Shown here piece by piece: positions 33,826 through 43,502 of a stretch of 64,000 bases of DNA. The stretch is taken from assembly GCA_021732785.1 (NCBI GenBank), contig JAKFUG010000022.1, positions 62,001 through 126,000 on the forward strand, written 5' to 3'. Source of the stretch: Planctomycetaceae bacterium. Its GTDB lineage: Bacteria > Planctomycetota > Planctomycetia > Planctomycetales > Planctomycetaceae. Every line of letters starts with the position of its first letter. The first letter of the stretch is position 1. Made by a program: the position numbers and the translations under genes. The notes beneath the pieces were generated by a model, which ran no database searches, was not told where the DNA came from, and saw nothing but the letters and a program-made list of their open reading frames with translations.

Positions 33826-35022
33826 TCACACCAGCGCGACGGACGGCCGCAAAGCGACCCGATCCAACCCCGCGGAGTCGGTGCCTTGTTCGGCCTGTCG
33901 CACAAGTTGGGCCATCTCCCACGCCGTCACATAGTGGTACCGAAACTGCGGATGTTCGCGATGCGTGCGAGCCAGATCAGCGTGGAATTGCTGTACCGTG
34001 TCACTGAGCCACATCTTGAGATTCGATGGCTTGCAGCCGTGCGTGTGTAACTTCACGAACCGCCAGTTCGGCTGGCCAACCACGGTGACACCGGCCTGCA
34101 ACCACAGCGGTAACCGGCGGATTTGCGGCGGATGACTGTCGAGCAAATCGCCGTTCTCGACCTTCGGCACCACGCCCCATTTACGGCGACCGAAATCGAA
34201 CGCCAGCGGTCCCTGAATCATCAGCAAACTGTCCGGCGGGGGTGTCTTGCCGACTTCCGCCATCACGCCCCGTTCGTGCGAAGCCCGACACCCCGGACAA
34301 TCTTGAGCGTGATAGATGCGATTGATGATGCGCGGTTGCGTGTCGCTCGGGGCCGATGGAAACGTGAAGTCGGCGTAACAACCGGTTTCGAGCAGGATCG
34401 GAATCTCGTGATCGACACCGCACCAGCGCCCATCGCGCCGGGAATTGTTCAGCGCCCAATTGCCGTGAATGAAACCGTAGACGATTTGGCCCGAGGTCGG
34501 ATCAACGCGCAACAAGCCGTGCTGGTAATACAAATCGCGGCGGAACGTTTCGAGCTTTTCGCGCAACCCGTCCGGTGTGTCATTGTCGTGATGGAGATGC
34601 ACGTCGACATCGCCAAACCCGGCGGTGACCAGATCACGCAGTCCGTCGAGATACTGCGGTCGATATTGATCTTGCGGATAGAAAAACGTGTGTTGTGGTG
34701 GCCGGCCGTCGACATCGGCACAGGAACCGAACAGCCGCGGATATTCCTGTCGCCATTGGTTCACGCGCGCCATGGCGTCATCGGGATTCGCGTTTCCCCA
34801 CTCCGGTTCGTAGTGATCGCAAATCGCGATAAAGACATCCAGCGGTTCGTCCGGCACGCTCACCGGAGCCGACCACGACTGTTGTTTGAGCGCGGTGGCA
34901 GCCCAGCGGTCTAACCCCTGCGCGCGAACCGAACGCCACGCATGTCGCGCAATGACTCCCGTGGCCGCGGTGCCGAGCACGCCGCCGGTGATGAGCGCCG
35001 TCTGAATTACGCTGTCGAACAC
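33826..35022 (-). CDS. Unknown protein of the polysaccharide locus, weakly deacetylase-like
   Basis: The protein has 398 residues with one N-terminal hydrophobic helix (about 6-26). The rest is soluble and rich in His, Trp and Asp. Motifs that look catalytic are AICDHYEPEWG, HTFFYPQDQYRPQYLDGL, VDVHLHHDNDTPD, FIHGNWALNNSR, RFVKLHTHGCKP and YHYVTAWEMAQLV. The spacing of Asp/His near strand ends recalls the NodB polysaccharide-deacetylase barrel, but no canonical TFDDGP or HTxxH is present. A CxxC (DCPGCRASHERG) could bind metal. It sits between a GT2 gene and the EEP gene with gaps of 16 and 78 bases. An activity on exported polysaccharide is an inference. Confidence 0.6.
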   Translation of the reverse strand: MFDSVIQTALITGGVLGTAATGVIARHAWRSVRAQGLDRWAATALKQQSWSAPVSVPDEPLDVFIAICDHYEPEWGNANPDDAMARVNQWRQEYPRLFGSCADVDGRPPQHTFFYPQDQYRPQYLDGLRDLVTAGFGDVDVHLHHDNDTPDGLREKLETFRRDLYYQHGLLRVDPTSGQIVYGFIHGNWALNNSRRDGRWCGVDHEIPILLETGCYADFTFPSAPSDTQPRIINRIYHAQDCPGCRASHERGVMAEVGKTPPPDSLLMIQGPLAFDFGRRKWGVVPKVENGDLLDSHPPQIRRLPLWLQAGVTVVGQPNWRFVKLHTHGCKPSNLKMWLSDTVQQFHADLARTHREHPQFRYHYVTAWEMAQLVRQAEQGTDSAGLDRVALRPSVALV

Positions 35023-35038
35023 GGTCCTGCTTTCTTGC

Positions 35039-36190
35039 TTAGGCGGTGGTCTTCCGCCAGGTCACCTGATACCGCGACCGGCAGGCATCCCACAACGCTT
35101 GAGCCGTGGTGAGATTGAGCGTGAGAAACATCAGAAACGGGCCGAACAACGCCGAACGGACACCGGCCCGCTGGAAAGTCCAGCCAATCAATCCCGCGGC
35201 ATAACAACCGCATTGGGCAATCAGCAACACGGCATACAACGGTTGATGCCGTAGCAACACACTCGCAGTGATCGCCAGCACGAGGCACGCGGGGGACGCC
35301 AGTCGGGCCAGTTTGTGCGAGACGAATTCGAACCACAGCGGATTCCGCCACGGCAAGAGCCATTGCGGATACAACACCATCAATTGCACCGCTCCGGCAA
35401 TGGTGCGTCGTTTGCGAATCGCTTCCTGGCCGGTGGATGCTGAAGGGCGGTCGTACGCAATCGCCCCGCGCTCGAACAGGCAACGGTATCCTTGCGCGAC
35501 AATCTGCAGCGGAATCGCGACGTCATCGAGAATCGTTGTCGCGGCAATCGGGCGATACAACGCGCGGCGAATCAGATAGCAGGCTCCCGTCGCGCCGGGA
35601 ACCCCTCGAAATCCGCTTTCAGCATGGCGAATGAATTTCTCATAGCGCCAATAGAGCCCGATCCCTTCCCCCGCAGTCGTGGTCGAGGCGTCGGCTTTCA
35701 GCACCAGTTCGCCGGAAACCACGCCAACGGTAGCGTCCGCGAAATTCGGCAGCGTCGTCGTGAGAAAGTCCGGGGCGAAGTCCTGCCGCACATCGGTGAG
35801 CAGCACAATGTCACCCCGGGCGTGTTTCATCAGATCGTTGATCACCGACGGCTTACCGCGGCGTTCGGCGAACGGGATCCACTTCGCGCGGGCATCGGGA
35901 TAAGCCTCCACGACCGCCGCGGAATCATCCGTGGAGCCATCGGAGCCAATCAGAATCTCCACGATTTGCTCGGCCGCGTCCATGCTCAACAAACTGTCGA
36001 GTTTGCGTCGAATCTGCCCGGCTTCGTTGTGAATCGCCAGTATGACAGTGATGGACGTGTGGAACGGGCGACGCTGCACGCCGTGCCCGCAACATCGCCC
36101 CAGCATCCACACCAGCAGCGGATAACCCGCGTAGATGTAAACCAGGGCGACGAGGCTCGTCCAACAGAGGATTTGCAGCGACAGGGCCAT
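35039..36190 (-). CDS. Membrane glycosyltransferase, family 2
   Basis: The protein has 383 residues. The ATG at 36190 is one base after the stop of the upstream gene (TGA-G-ATG), which fixes the start. It has an N-terminal TM (LCWTSLVALVYIYAGYPLLVWML). The GT-A domain (SITVILAIHNEAGQIRRKLDSLL..., LIGSDGSTDDSA, DIVLLTDVRQDF as the DxD region, GEGIGLYWRYEKFI, and RKRRTIAGAVQLM as the R-R-R-T acceptor motif in place of QxxRW) is followed by three or four C-terminal helices. The architecture is that of polymerising or lipid-linked-sugar GT2 enzymes. Confidence 0.85.
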   Translation of the reverse strand: MALSLQILCWTSLVALVYIYAGYPLLVWMLGRCCGHGVQRRPFHTSITVILAIHNEAGQIRRKLDSLLSMDAAEQIVEILIGSDGSTDDSAAVVEAYPDARAKWIPFAERRGKPSVINDLMKHARGDIVLLTDVRQDFAPDFLTTTLPNFADATVGVVSGELVLKADASTTTAGEGIGLYWRYEKFIRHAESGFRGVPGATGACYLIRRALYRPIAATTILDDVAIPLQIVAQGYRCLFERGAIAYDRPSASTGQEAIRKRRTIAGAVQLMVLYPQWLLPWRNPLWFEFVSHKLARLASPACLVLAITASVLLRHQPLYAVLLIAQCGCYAAGLIGWTFQRAGVRSALFGPFLMFLTLNLTTAQALWDACRSRYQVTWRKTTA

Positions 36191-36191
36191 C

Positions 36192-37586
36192 TCATTGCTC
36201 CTGTCGTTGGTGTGTGAGTTGATCGAGCAGTTCCACCAAACGCTCGGTTTGTCGTTCCCGGCTGAATTCCACAATTTCGCCGGTATGACCAATTGGCATG
36301 TTCGCGCCGACGCTGAGCCGTTGCTCGAACCATTTCGCGATGCCGGCGGTGTTGGACGGTGCAATGGCTCCCGCGGGATGACACCGTTCGATCAAGTCCG
36401 CGGCTTCCCCCGCAGGCAGTACGGCCAGCAGGTCTTTGCGGACCGCGAGGTACTCGAACAACTTCGCCGGGACGACACGTTCCGCACCGGCGACATCTGA
36501 AAGCAACAAACACAACGCCTCCGCCGATTGCAACCAGGCGATCACCGTCGAATGATCGCAGTAATCGACATTGACCAGCCGGCATCCGGTTGCGCCCAGT
36601 CGTGTCAGCACTGCTTGCTGTTCCGGAGTCTTGCGGCCAACGCAGACGAATTCCAGTTGGCGAACCAACTCCGGTGAGCGCTGTTGGAGTTCTTCAATGG
36701 CCGTCACCACCGGGGCAACACTCGTCAGGTTCCACAGCGTCCCGGTGTAGACCAGCCGGAACACGCCGGGGGCCTTTGCGGGAACCGCCGCTGACGGACG
36801 GTGAACCGATGAGTCGAAATCATCGTCATCGAAACCGTTGTAGATACAGGTTGTCGAGGCCGACGATTTCAGCGCCCGCAACCGTTCCGCTAACCGATCG
36901 GTACTCGCCTGGGTCGTCGCGACAATGGCATCGGCCCGATTCAAAACGTGACGCTGCATCCGTTCCTGCACGAAGGATGACCAAACATCGCGCTGAGCGT
37001 TTTCGAGGTAACGGCTGCTCAGGTCCCACTCGTCGCGATAGTCGAGAATGAGCGGTAACGAAAACCGTTTCTTCAGTGCCGACCCCACGAGGAAATTCGT
37101 GTAGGGGGGCGCGGTTGCCAGAATGGCGTCGTGCGGGACTTCGCGCAGGTGTGCCTCGGCGGCGTTGACCGCATTGTGATACCAGAGAATCTGCGGATCG
37201 GGCTGTAACACCAGTTTGGCGACCGACCGGGCCACCGCTCCCGCCATGCGTTTCGGCCAAGCCAGCCAATTTCGTGCGGCGTTGTCGCTCTGCGCCAGGG
37301 AATGCTTGGCCCGATAACTCGGTTCCCATGTCGACGGGCGAATAAACGCCGTTTCAACCGGGATTTCGCGTTCGAGGCTGTGGTCGATCACCGGCACGGA
37401 TGGATTTGACGGCGTCAACACCGTGACGTCCCAACCCTGCCGATGGAGATACTTCACCCACTTCACCGGCCGTTGCACCCCCGCTCCACCCACCGGGGGG
37501 AAGCAATACGCCACCAGCAACAACCGACGACGCGGCCGGCTGCGCGGGATGACTTTCGGTGGCGGTAACAACGTGGCGGTCGACAT
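36192..37586 (-). CDS. Glycosyltransferase, GT4-like
   Basis: The protein has 464 residues. RRRLLLVAYCFPPVGGAGVQRPVKWVKYLHRQGWDVTVLTP opens the N-terminal Rossmann domain. HDAILATAPPYTNFLVGSALKKRFSLPLILDYRDEWDLS and FRLVYTGTLWNLTSVAPVVTAIEEL mark the GT-B halves, and ERVVPAKLFEYLAVRKDLLAVLPAG is the C-terminal donor site with an E-rich motif. Donor and acceptor are unknown. It lies 24 bases after the deacetylase gene and abuts the GT2 gene. Confidence 0.83.
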   Translation of the reverse strand: MSTATLLPPPKVIPRSRPRRRLLLVAYCFPPVGGAGVQRPVKWVKYLHRQGWDVTVLTPSNPSVPVIDHSLEREIPVETAFIRPSTWEPSYRAKHSLAQSDNAARNWLAWPKRMAGAVARSVAKLVLQPDPQILWYHNAVNAAEAHLREVPHDAILATAPPYTNFLVGSALKKRFSLPLILDYRDEWDLSSRYLENAQRDVWSSFVQERMQRHVLNRADAIVATTQASTDRLAERLRALKSSASTTCIYNGFDDDDFDSSVHRPSAAVPAKAPGVFRLVYTGTLWNLTSVAPVVTAIEELQQRSPELVRQLEFVCVGRKTPEQQAVLTRLGATGCRLVNVDYCDHSTVIAWLQSAEALCLLLSDVAGAERVVPAKLFEYLAVRKDLLAVLPAGEAADLIERCHPAGAIAPSNTAGIAKWFEQRLSVGANMPIGHTGEIVEFSRERQTERLVELLDQLTHQRQEQ

Positions 37587-37610
37587 GAAAAGGGGCTTTA
37601 GTCAAAATGA

Positions 37611-38390
37611 TCAAGACACGGACTCAAGAGCTGGCATGGTTGTGGGCGAACCGTTGACGGCCCTCCCCTCTGGCAGCGAATGCCGTTCAGCGGGATGGGC
37701 GGTATCGCGGTTCGGGATCGCACTTGTCCGCGGATGCAGCCAGGTGGTCAGGGGAACCGAATGGCATTGCGACCATCGGCCGGCTTCACCCCACGCCGAC
37801 AGCAACTGCGCGGCACCCGGACGGTTGTCGTGCAGCAGCACGATGTCCCCATGTTGCCAGCGGGTTTGTTCGCTCACCGTGCGGACCTGTTCGGCAGTTT
37901 CCAGCCGATAATCGCGCGGATCGACGTTCCACAACGCCACGGTATAACCCGCCCCCCACAATCCCAACGTTTTGGAAAACGTCAGCTCGCCCTTCGGTGG
38001 TCGCACGAAGCGCGGGGTCACACTCGTCAAGGTTTCCAGCAGCACCGCGGTTTGATGAACTTCTTGTGCAAACGTGACGGCCGAGGTGCGCGACGGTTCG
38101 GAATGGGTCCACGTATGATTCGCGACGGTGTGTCCCGCCTGCACGATCTGTTCGACGAGTTGCGGATACGCGGCGGCTTGCTGGCCGATGACGAAAAACG
38201 TGGCCGTGAGATTCCAACGGCTCAATTCTTCGAGCACGCGCGGCGTGTGTTCGGGGTGCGGGCCATCATCGAAGGTTAACGAAATCGCAGGCAACGGACC
38301 GTCCTGAGGCGTGCGGCCGCGCGTGAGCCACCGTTCCGCCGGCAGGCAGGCGGTCATCGCGTGCTTCACGAATTGTCGCAGCAGTCCCAT
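37611..38390 (-). CDS. NodB-type polysaccharide deacetylase
   Basis: The protein has 259 residues. The NodB domain has ISLTFDDGPHPEHTPRVLEEL (catalytic Asp and metal Asp), GHTVANHTWTHSEPSR (HxxxH-type metal pair), FVRPPKGE (RPP motif) and GDIVLLHDNRPG (LxH motif). The metal-binding triad appears complete. The N-terminus (MGLLRQFVKHAMTACLPAERWL) is only weakly hydrophobic, so it may be cytoplasmic or peripheral. It probably removes N-acetyl groups from a nascent or lipid-linked sugar. Confidence 0.88.
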   Translation of the reverse strand: MGLLRQFVKHAMTACLPAERWLTRGRTPQDGPLPAISLTFDDGPHPEHTPRVLEELSRWNLTATFFVIGQQAAAYPQLVEQIVQAGHTVANHTWTHSEPSRTSAVTFAQEVHQTAVLLETLTSVTPRFVRPPKGELTFSKTLGLWGAGYTVALWNVDPRDYRLETAEQVRTVSEQTRWQHGDIVLLHDNRPGAAQLLSAWGEAGRWSQCHSVPLTTWLHPRTSAIPNRDTAHPAERHSLPEGRAVNGSPTTMPALESVS

Positions 38391-38433
38391 GATTGTCTCG
38401 GTTCGGAACCCGGCTGGAGTTTGACGGTGGTTG

Positions 38434-39657
38434 TCAGTGTGAGTGGTGACTTGCGGCGGCAGAACGACGATGCCCCATTTCTGATGAGCTTCCCGTCGAC
38501 GATGGCTCGTTCAATTTCACGACCGTCGAAAGCACTTCCGTCAGCCGTTGTGTGGTTGTCGCTTGCGAGTTCGGTTCAAAGCGGCGTTGATAACCGGTCG
38601 GCGGTGTGTGTTGGAGACGATCGATCACGGCCTCGGCAATCGCCGCCGGGTTCTTCGTGGGAACCAGTCGGTCGCAAACCGGGTCGGCAATTTCGGGAAT
38701 GCCCCCGACTGCGGTCGCCACGAATGATCCGCCACACGCCATCGATTCCAGCAACACGTTGGGAATGCCTTCGGAAATGCTTGTCAGCAGGGTGACGTCC
38801 GCAGCGCGATACCACGTCGCCAGTTCCTGCGGGGTTTGCGAGCCGCGCAATTCGATAAAATTGTTCAATCCGTTGCGAGTGATCCAATCCTGCAGTTCCG
38901 CTTGCAACGGCCCCGCACCGCAAACATAGCTCGCAGGATTCACGCCGCGCGAGACAAGTTCACCGCACGCTTCCAACCAGGTGATCCAGTCCTTCACGGC
39001 GACCAACCGTCCGGCCCCGACAATCACCGGACGGTCCAGCGGAAGCCCCAATTGCTGACGGGCCGCCGCTCGGTCACCGGGATGAAATCCATTCGCATCG
39101 ACGCCGCGGCCGATCACGGAAATCTTTTCGGACGGCAAGCCATCGCCGATCATCGTGTCCGCCAGATCGTGACTGACCGCCACGATAGCATCCGCGGCGG
39201 AAAGGGCTTTCAGAATCGCTTTGCGGCGCGATCCTGACCGCGCGAGCAGTAGCACGTCGCTGCCGCCGACCATCACCACCGCCGGAATGCCCGCTTCGTG
39301 CGCGGCACGCACGGCAACCGCACCATCGGGATGCGCCCAGTAACTCAACACCACATCCGGCACGAAATCGCGCACGCAGGCACGCACCGTGTGGCGAATC
39401 GACCACCACAGGAATTTGTCGTACTGCGATCGACCGAACTTCGGCGGATAGAAGTACGTGGGGTATGTCGCCGGGACATTCGGCAAGGCTTGAAAACCCG
39501 AGATGCCCGCTGTGCGCCAGCGTTCGGTGAACGACACCGGAGCAATCACGCGGACGTCATGCTGCTGCGCGAGACCGGCGAGCATCGTACGGTTGAAGGT
39601 CCCCAATCCCGGTTGCCACGGGTTGGGATAGGCATACGAGCAGAACAGAATCCGCAT
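38434..39657 (-). CDS. Glycosyltransferase, GT4 family
   Basis: The protein has 407 residues. MRILFCSYAYPNPWQPGLGTFNRTMLAGLAQQHDV is the donor-proximal start. The GT4 core has VIGRGVDANGFHPGDR, VIVGAGRLVAVKDW and the E-x7-E motif in SEGIPNVLLESMACG, followed by VGGIPEI. It is one of three GT4-type enzymes in the operon. It begins 12 bases after the acetyltransferase gene. Linkage and sugar cannot be read from sequence. Confidence 0.87.
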   Translation of the reverse strand: MRILFCSYAYPNPWQPGLGTFNRTMLAGLAQQHDVRVIAPVSFTERWRTAGISGFQALPNVPATYPTYFYPPKFGRSQYDKFLWWSIRHTVRACVRDFVPDVVLSYWAHPDGAVAVRAAHEAGIPAVVMVGGSDVLLLARSGSRRKAILKALSAADAIVAVSHDLADTMIGDGLPSEKISVIGRGVDANGFHPGDRAAARQQLGLPLDRPVIVGAGRLVAVKDWITWLEACGELVSRGVNPASYVCGAGPLQAELQDWITRNGLNNFIELRGSQTPQELATWYRAADVTLLTSISEGIPNVLLESMACGGSFVATAVGGIPEIADPVCDRLVPTKNPAAIAEAVIDRLQHTPPTGYQRRFEPNSQATTTQRLTEVLSTVVKLNEPSSTGSSSEMGHRRSAAASHHSH

Positions 39658-39669
39658 GGTCCTGTTCCT

Positions 39670-40941
39670 TTATTCGCTGTCATTCGGTGTCGAGGCGACA
39701 GCCGTTGACGACTTGGTGTTTGTCAAGCGATTCCAGCCATACCGCACCCATTGACGGGCGCGGCTCGCCATCCCCAATGTGACCACGGCTCGACGAGCCG
39801 TCTGTCGAACCCGGCGACACCCGCGCACGTAATTCACGGTGGCCAGATTCGACAACGTTGGCGGCCACAGCCACAGCGTGCCACTGCGGCTTTCGTGACT
39901 GGCGAACATCTGCTTGTAATCCGCATCGCCGCCGCCGAAGTCGAACCATTCGGGGCGATCTTTCGCAAACAAATCGTCCATCACCTGGATGAGCATCATT
40001 TGTCCGGGCGAGTGCTTCGCGAACGGCGTGGCGTATCCCACCTCTTCATAATGGAAGCCGCCTTTGTCCTGATTACCGATCAGGAACGCGACGGGTTCCC
40101 CGTTACTGAACCAGAGATAGCTGCGCAGCAAACCCTCACGGGCGAGGATCGACAGCAGTTCCAGTTCTTCCGCGTTGTTGCGGACGCGCAGGCCAAGTTG
40201 TCGGGTCTGCCACGTTTGCAGCGAAATCTGATGGGCGATTTCGAGGAACCGCGGGACATCCGCGACATCGGTAATCCGTTCCAAACGGGTCTCGCCGAAC
40301 TTCTTTAATTTCCGGCGGAACGTGCTCCGCGTTTTGGTCGAGAACCGATTCCAATACTCGGCCGCGGTGGATGGCAGTTGAATCCGGCGGCGCGGCTGAA
40401 TTCCCGCATGGCGGAATGGCAGCCAAGTTTTCGGAGTCTTTTCGGTCACCGACTGAGCCAGCACGGTTTGATCGTCGAGATCTTCGATCAGCAGAAATGC
40501 GGCACCGGCTTGCACGACATGCTGCAACGCGGCATCAAACAGAGCGGCCGTTACCGCCGGATCGGCGTCGGCAACGAGGAAATCGTTGCCTGCCAGTCGC
40601 AGTCCCGGCACACGTTGATTCACCCCAATGCTGCCGACGCGGCGCGTCTGGCAAACTTTGGGAATCAACGGCGCCGCACCAACACATTGGCCGTTACGCT
40701 CTGCGAAAATCACCACCGGCTGCAATTTCAAGTGTGGTGCATGACGGGCTTCCCCCAGAACGTGGTCGGGGTGTTGCATCGGAGCCGCAACGACAGCGCG
40801 ACCGTACAACTGTCGCCACTCCCAATACGGTTGCGAGAGATGGTCGTGCCACGCGGCATCCAGCGGTGCCACACGGCAGGTCATCATTGCAGATGCTGCG
40901 GGACTAGTCGCCGGCGGTGTGAGATCAGCAGTGAAAGACAT
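39670..40941 (-). CDS. CelD/BcsL-type (FemAB-like) GNAT acetyltransferase of the polysaccharide operon, member 1
   Basis: The protein has 423 residues. The ATG at 40941 (MSFTADLTPP) is preferred to a frame running back into the neighbour. The N half has an acceptor-binding part (WHDHLSQPYWEWRQLYG). The C half has the acetyltransferase-6 signature NRFSTKTRSTFRRKLKKFGETRLERI, then REGLLRSYLWFSNGEPVAFLIGNQDKGGFHYEEVGYATPFAKHSPGQMMLIQVMDDLF and WFDFGGGDADYKQMFAS. Members occur in EPS loci and are thought to acylate or aminoacylate sugars. A second, diverged member is at 43503-44720. Confidence 0.8.
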   Translation of the reverse strand: MSFTADLTPPATSPAASAMMTCRVAPLDAAWHDHLSQPYWEWRQLYGRAVVAAPMQHPDHVLGEARHAPHLKLQPVVIFAERNGQCVGAAPLIPKVCQTRRVGSIGVNQRVPGLRLAGNDFLVADADPAVTAALFDAALQHVVQAGAAFLLIEDLDDQTVLAQSVTEKTPKTWLPFRHAGIQPRRRIQLPSTAAEYWNRFSTKTRSTFRRKLKKFGETRLERITDVADVPRFLEIAHQISLQTWQTRQLGLRVRNNAEELELLSILAREGLLRSYLWFSNGEPVAFLIGNQDKGGFHYEEVGYATPFAKHSPGQMMLIQVMDDLFAKDRPEWFDFGGGDADYKQMFASHESRSGTLWLWPPTLSNLATVNYVRGCRRVRQTARRAVVTLGMASRARQWVRYGWNRLTNTKSSTAVASTPNDSE

Positions 40942-40999
40942 GAACAATGATTCCAATCGATACGAACAATGCCGGTGCGAACCATGACGTGAGCGACGG

Positions 41000-42343
41000 C
41001 TACATCGCATGGACCACGACCCGGTGTTTGCCCGCGCCGGTCAACGGGATGTCGTCCACCAGTTGCAACTGAATGTTGACGACTGGGCCCGTGCAGGAAT
41101 GGACTTCCCGCAATAACGTTTCGCGGTCGGCCAGTGTGAAGCCGCCGTCGACGACGAGTTTCAGCGTGATGCACTCCACCGCTTCCTGCACCACTTGGAA
41201 GCGGCGAATGCAGGGGAACTCTTTCAGCAGGTGCGGGAAAAACTCGCCGGGGATCTTGCGACCGTCTGGCGTCTCCAACGTGTCGAGTTGCCGTCCCACG
41301 ACTTTCTTCAACAACGGCAGACCACGACCGCACGGACATTGCTCGAACCCCGCCACGGCCCGGTCACCGTTGACGTAACGGATAAACGGCATGCTGTCGT
41401 TGAACAGATCGGTGATGACAACGTTGCCTTCTTCCCCCGTGGGTGTCGGCCGGCCGTCATCATCGAGAATTTCGACGTAGAGATTTTCCTGACTCAAATG
41501 CAACCCGCGATGTTCCGGACACTCGGCACCAATCAGCATGAACTCGCGCGAACCGTACGTTTCAAAGACGGGGGCCTGAAAGACGGATTGCATGGTTTCC
41601 CGCTGAAAATCGTGCAGTTTTTCCGCGCCGACAATGATCGACTGCGGGGACGTCACCGTCAGATTCTCCCGCTGGAGATACTTCGCGAATTCATACAGCG
41701 GATTGGTATAGGCGACGATGACTTCCGGACGGTAACGGTTCCACTTGGCGACGTGTTCCCGCATTTTCTCCGGCGTGAATTCAAAGCAACTGATGACGGC
41801 GTGGCGATCGAAACGGTGATGCAGCGACGTCTTCCATTTCTTCCAGGTGGGGACATTGCCGAGCGCGCCGCCCCACACATAGAGTTGCTTGCTGCCGGGA
41901 GCACCGCCCGCCCAGCCGTAACCGCGATACATCATGGCCGTGCGGCGATCGTTGCTGTCGGCACTGAGATCAAATTGCAAGGGCTCGCCGCTGGAACCAC
42001 CGGTCGCTTTGGTCATGCGCGTCATGGGCACCGTGGTGCGCATGGCGAGACGATGACGCCGAATGGTGTCGCGGGTGATCAGCGGCCACGCTTCAAAGTC
42101 GGTCAGCGATTGCAATCGCTCCGTGGACAGGCCGTGCTCGGCCCACGTTTTTTTGTAATAGGGGCAGGTCGTTTCCGCGTGTCGCAGAAGCCGCTGTAAG
42201 TTCACCAGTTGCGTGACGGCGTGCTTTTCCCGCGGCCACCACTGCGATTGTTCCGCTTGCTGCCAATAATCCAGCGTCTTCCGTCCTTTCACCACGCGGT
42301 CGAAGAACGGGAGCAACACGTGTCGATAAAGTGAGCCGTACAT
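41000..42343 (-). CDS. CapK/PaaK-like adenylate-forming enzyme
   Basis: The protein has 447 residues and resembles phenylacetate-CoA ligase and the capsule gene CapK. Motifs are TKATGGSSGEPLQFDLS (AMP/phosphate loop), YVWGGALGNVPTWKKW, VFETYGSREFMLIGAECPEHRGLHLSQENLYVEILDDDG (A5-type), and FIRYVNGDRAVAGFEQCPCGRGLPLLKKVVGRQLD. In polysaccharide loci such proteins activate an acyl or amino acid for sugar modification; the two adjacent GNAT/FemAB-like genes would be natural acceptors of the activated group. The substrate is unknown. Confidence 0.8.
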   Translation of the reverse strand: MYGSLYRHVLLPFFDRVVKGRKTLDYWQQAEQSQWWPREKHAVTQLVNLQRLLRHAETTCPYYKKTWAEHGLSTERLQSLTDFEAWPLITRDTIRRHRLAMRTTVPMTRMTKATGGSSGEPLQFDLSADSNDRRTAMMYRGYGWAGGAPGSKQLYVWGGALGNVPTWKKWKTSLHHRFDRHAVISCFEFTPEKMREHVAKWNRYRPEVIVAYTNPLYEFAKYLQRENLTVTSPQSIIVGAEKLHDFQRETMQSVFQAPVFETYGSREFMLIGAECPEHRGLHLSQENLYVEILDDDGRPTPTGEEGNVVITDLFNDSMPFIRYVNGDRAVAGFEQCPCGRGLPLLKKVVGRQLDTLETPDGRKIPGEFFPHLLKEFPCIRRFQVVQEAVECITLKLVVDGGFTLADRETLLREVHSCTGPVVNIQLQLVDDIPLTGAGKHRVVVHAM

Positions 42344-42358
42344 CAGAAGCCCGTCCTT

Positions 42359-43498
42359 TCAGCGTCGTTTCGCGTCAAACAAGGACTGATACAAATCCTC
42401 GTAGTCCGCAGCCATGCGACGAATATCGAAGTGTTCGGCGACGCGATCGCAGCCGGCGCGGCCATAGGTTGGCCACAAGCCCTGTTCATCACACATGCGG
42501 ACGATGGCATCGGCCAGGGCTTTCGGATTGGCCGCCGGTGCCAGCCACCCGGTTTCGCCCTGGACGACAATCTCCGGGTTGCCGCCCACTTTCGTCGCTA
42601 CCACCGGCAAACCGACGGCCATCGCTTCGAGCAAGGTCAGCGAGATCCCCTCGGTGAGCGAGGACGTGATGAAGAACCCGGCTTGCGTCAGCAACTCGGG
42701 AACATCCCGCCGTTCGCCGAGAAACTCAACGTTGTGGCGAAGGTTCAATTCCGTCGTGAGGGCTTCCAATGCGGCGCGTTCCGGACCATCGCCGACCAGC
42801 TTCAACTTCAGTCCCGGCACGCGCGGCAACACGAGGGCCATCGCCCGCAGCAACGTGGGGAAATCTTTCTCCGCCGAGAGCCGTGCGACGGCAATCGCGA
42901 CCAGTTCGTCGCGCGGGCCGGTATAGCGAAACTGGCTGAGATCGATGCCGTTCCAGATGCGGGTGACCTTCTTCGCCGGGATTTTGTCGGCAGACACGCA
43001 CAAGCCTGCGGCGTCGTCCGAGACGGCAATGATGCGGTCCACTCCCTTCGCGGCCCAGCGGTATTGCAGGCTCGACTTCCAGCCGTGACCGGCGCGTTGA
43101 CCGTGACGGGTTTGCACGACCACCGGCACTCCCGCCCAGCGTGCCGCGAGGGTGGCATACAAATGCGGATAAGTGTTGTGCGTGTGGACGACATCGAAGC
43201 GATTGTCGCGGAAGAACTGGGCCATCTCGCGTAAACCGCCGAAGCGACTCTGGTTTTGCAGCAAGGCGACCGTGCGTCCGCAATCGCGAATTTCGTCGGC
43301 AAAGCGGCCGATTTCCCGCAAGGCGAGAAACGTCGGTTCACAGCGCTCCGATGTGTGGTGGCATGCTAAATCGGCAAGGATGCGTTCGAGTCCGCCCGTC
43401 TTCAACGTCAGGCTGACATGACACACCTTCAGCGGTCGTGTCGCGACCGAAACGTCGGACCGTAGGGGGGGATGCGGTGCGCAGACCAGGGTCGTCAT
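42359..43498 (-). CDS. Glycosyltransferase, GT4 family
   Basis: The protein has 379 residues. KVCHVSLTLKTGGLERILADLACHH and FDVVHTHNTYPHLYATLAARWAGVPVVVQTRHGQRAG are the N-terminal GT4 domain. The C-terminal domain has RLSAEKDFPTLLRAMALVL, LKLVGDGPERAALEAL and the E-x7-E motif in LTEGISLTLLEAMAVGLPVVATKVGGNPEI. It starts 4 bases after the stop of the upstream acetyltransferase gene, so it is clearly co-translated within the operon. Confidence 0.88.
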   Translation of the reverse strand: MTTLVCAPHPPLRSDVSVATRPLKVCHVSLTLKTGGLERILADLACHHTSERCEPTFLALREIGRFADEIRDCGRTVALLQNQSRFGGLREMAQFFRDNRFDVVHTHNTYPHLYATLAARWAGVPVVVQTRHGQRAGHGWKSSLQYRWAAKGVDRIIAVSDDAAGLCVSADKIPAKKVTRIWNGIDLSQFRYTGPRDELVAIAVARLSAEKDFPTLLRAMALVLPRVPGLKLKLVGDGPERAALEALTTELNLRHNVEFLGERRDVPELLTQAGFFITSSLTEGISLTLLEAMAVGLPVVATKVGGNPEIVVQGETGWLAPAANPKALADAIVRMCDEQGLWPTYGRAGCDRVAEHFDIRRMAADYEDLYQSLFDAKRR

Positions 43499-43502
43499 GG
43501 CG

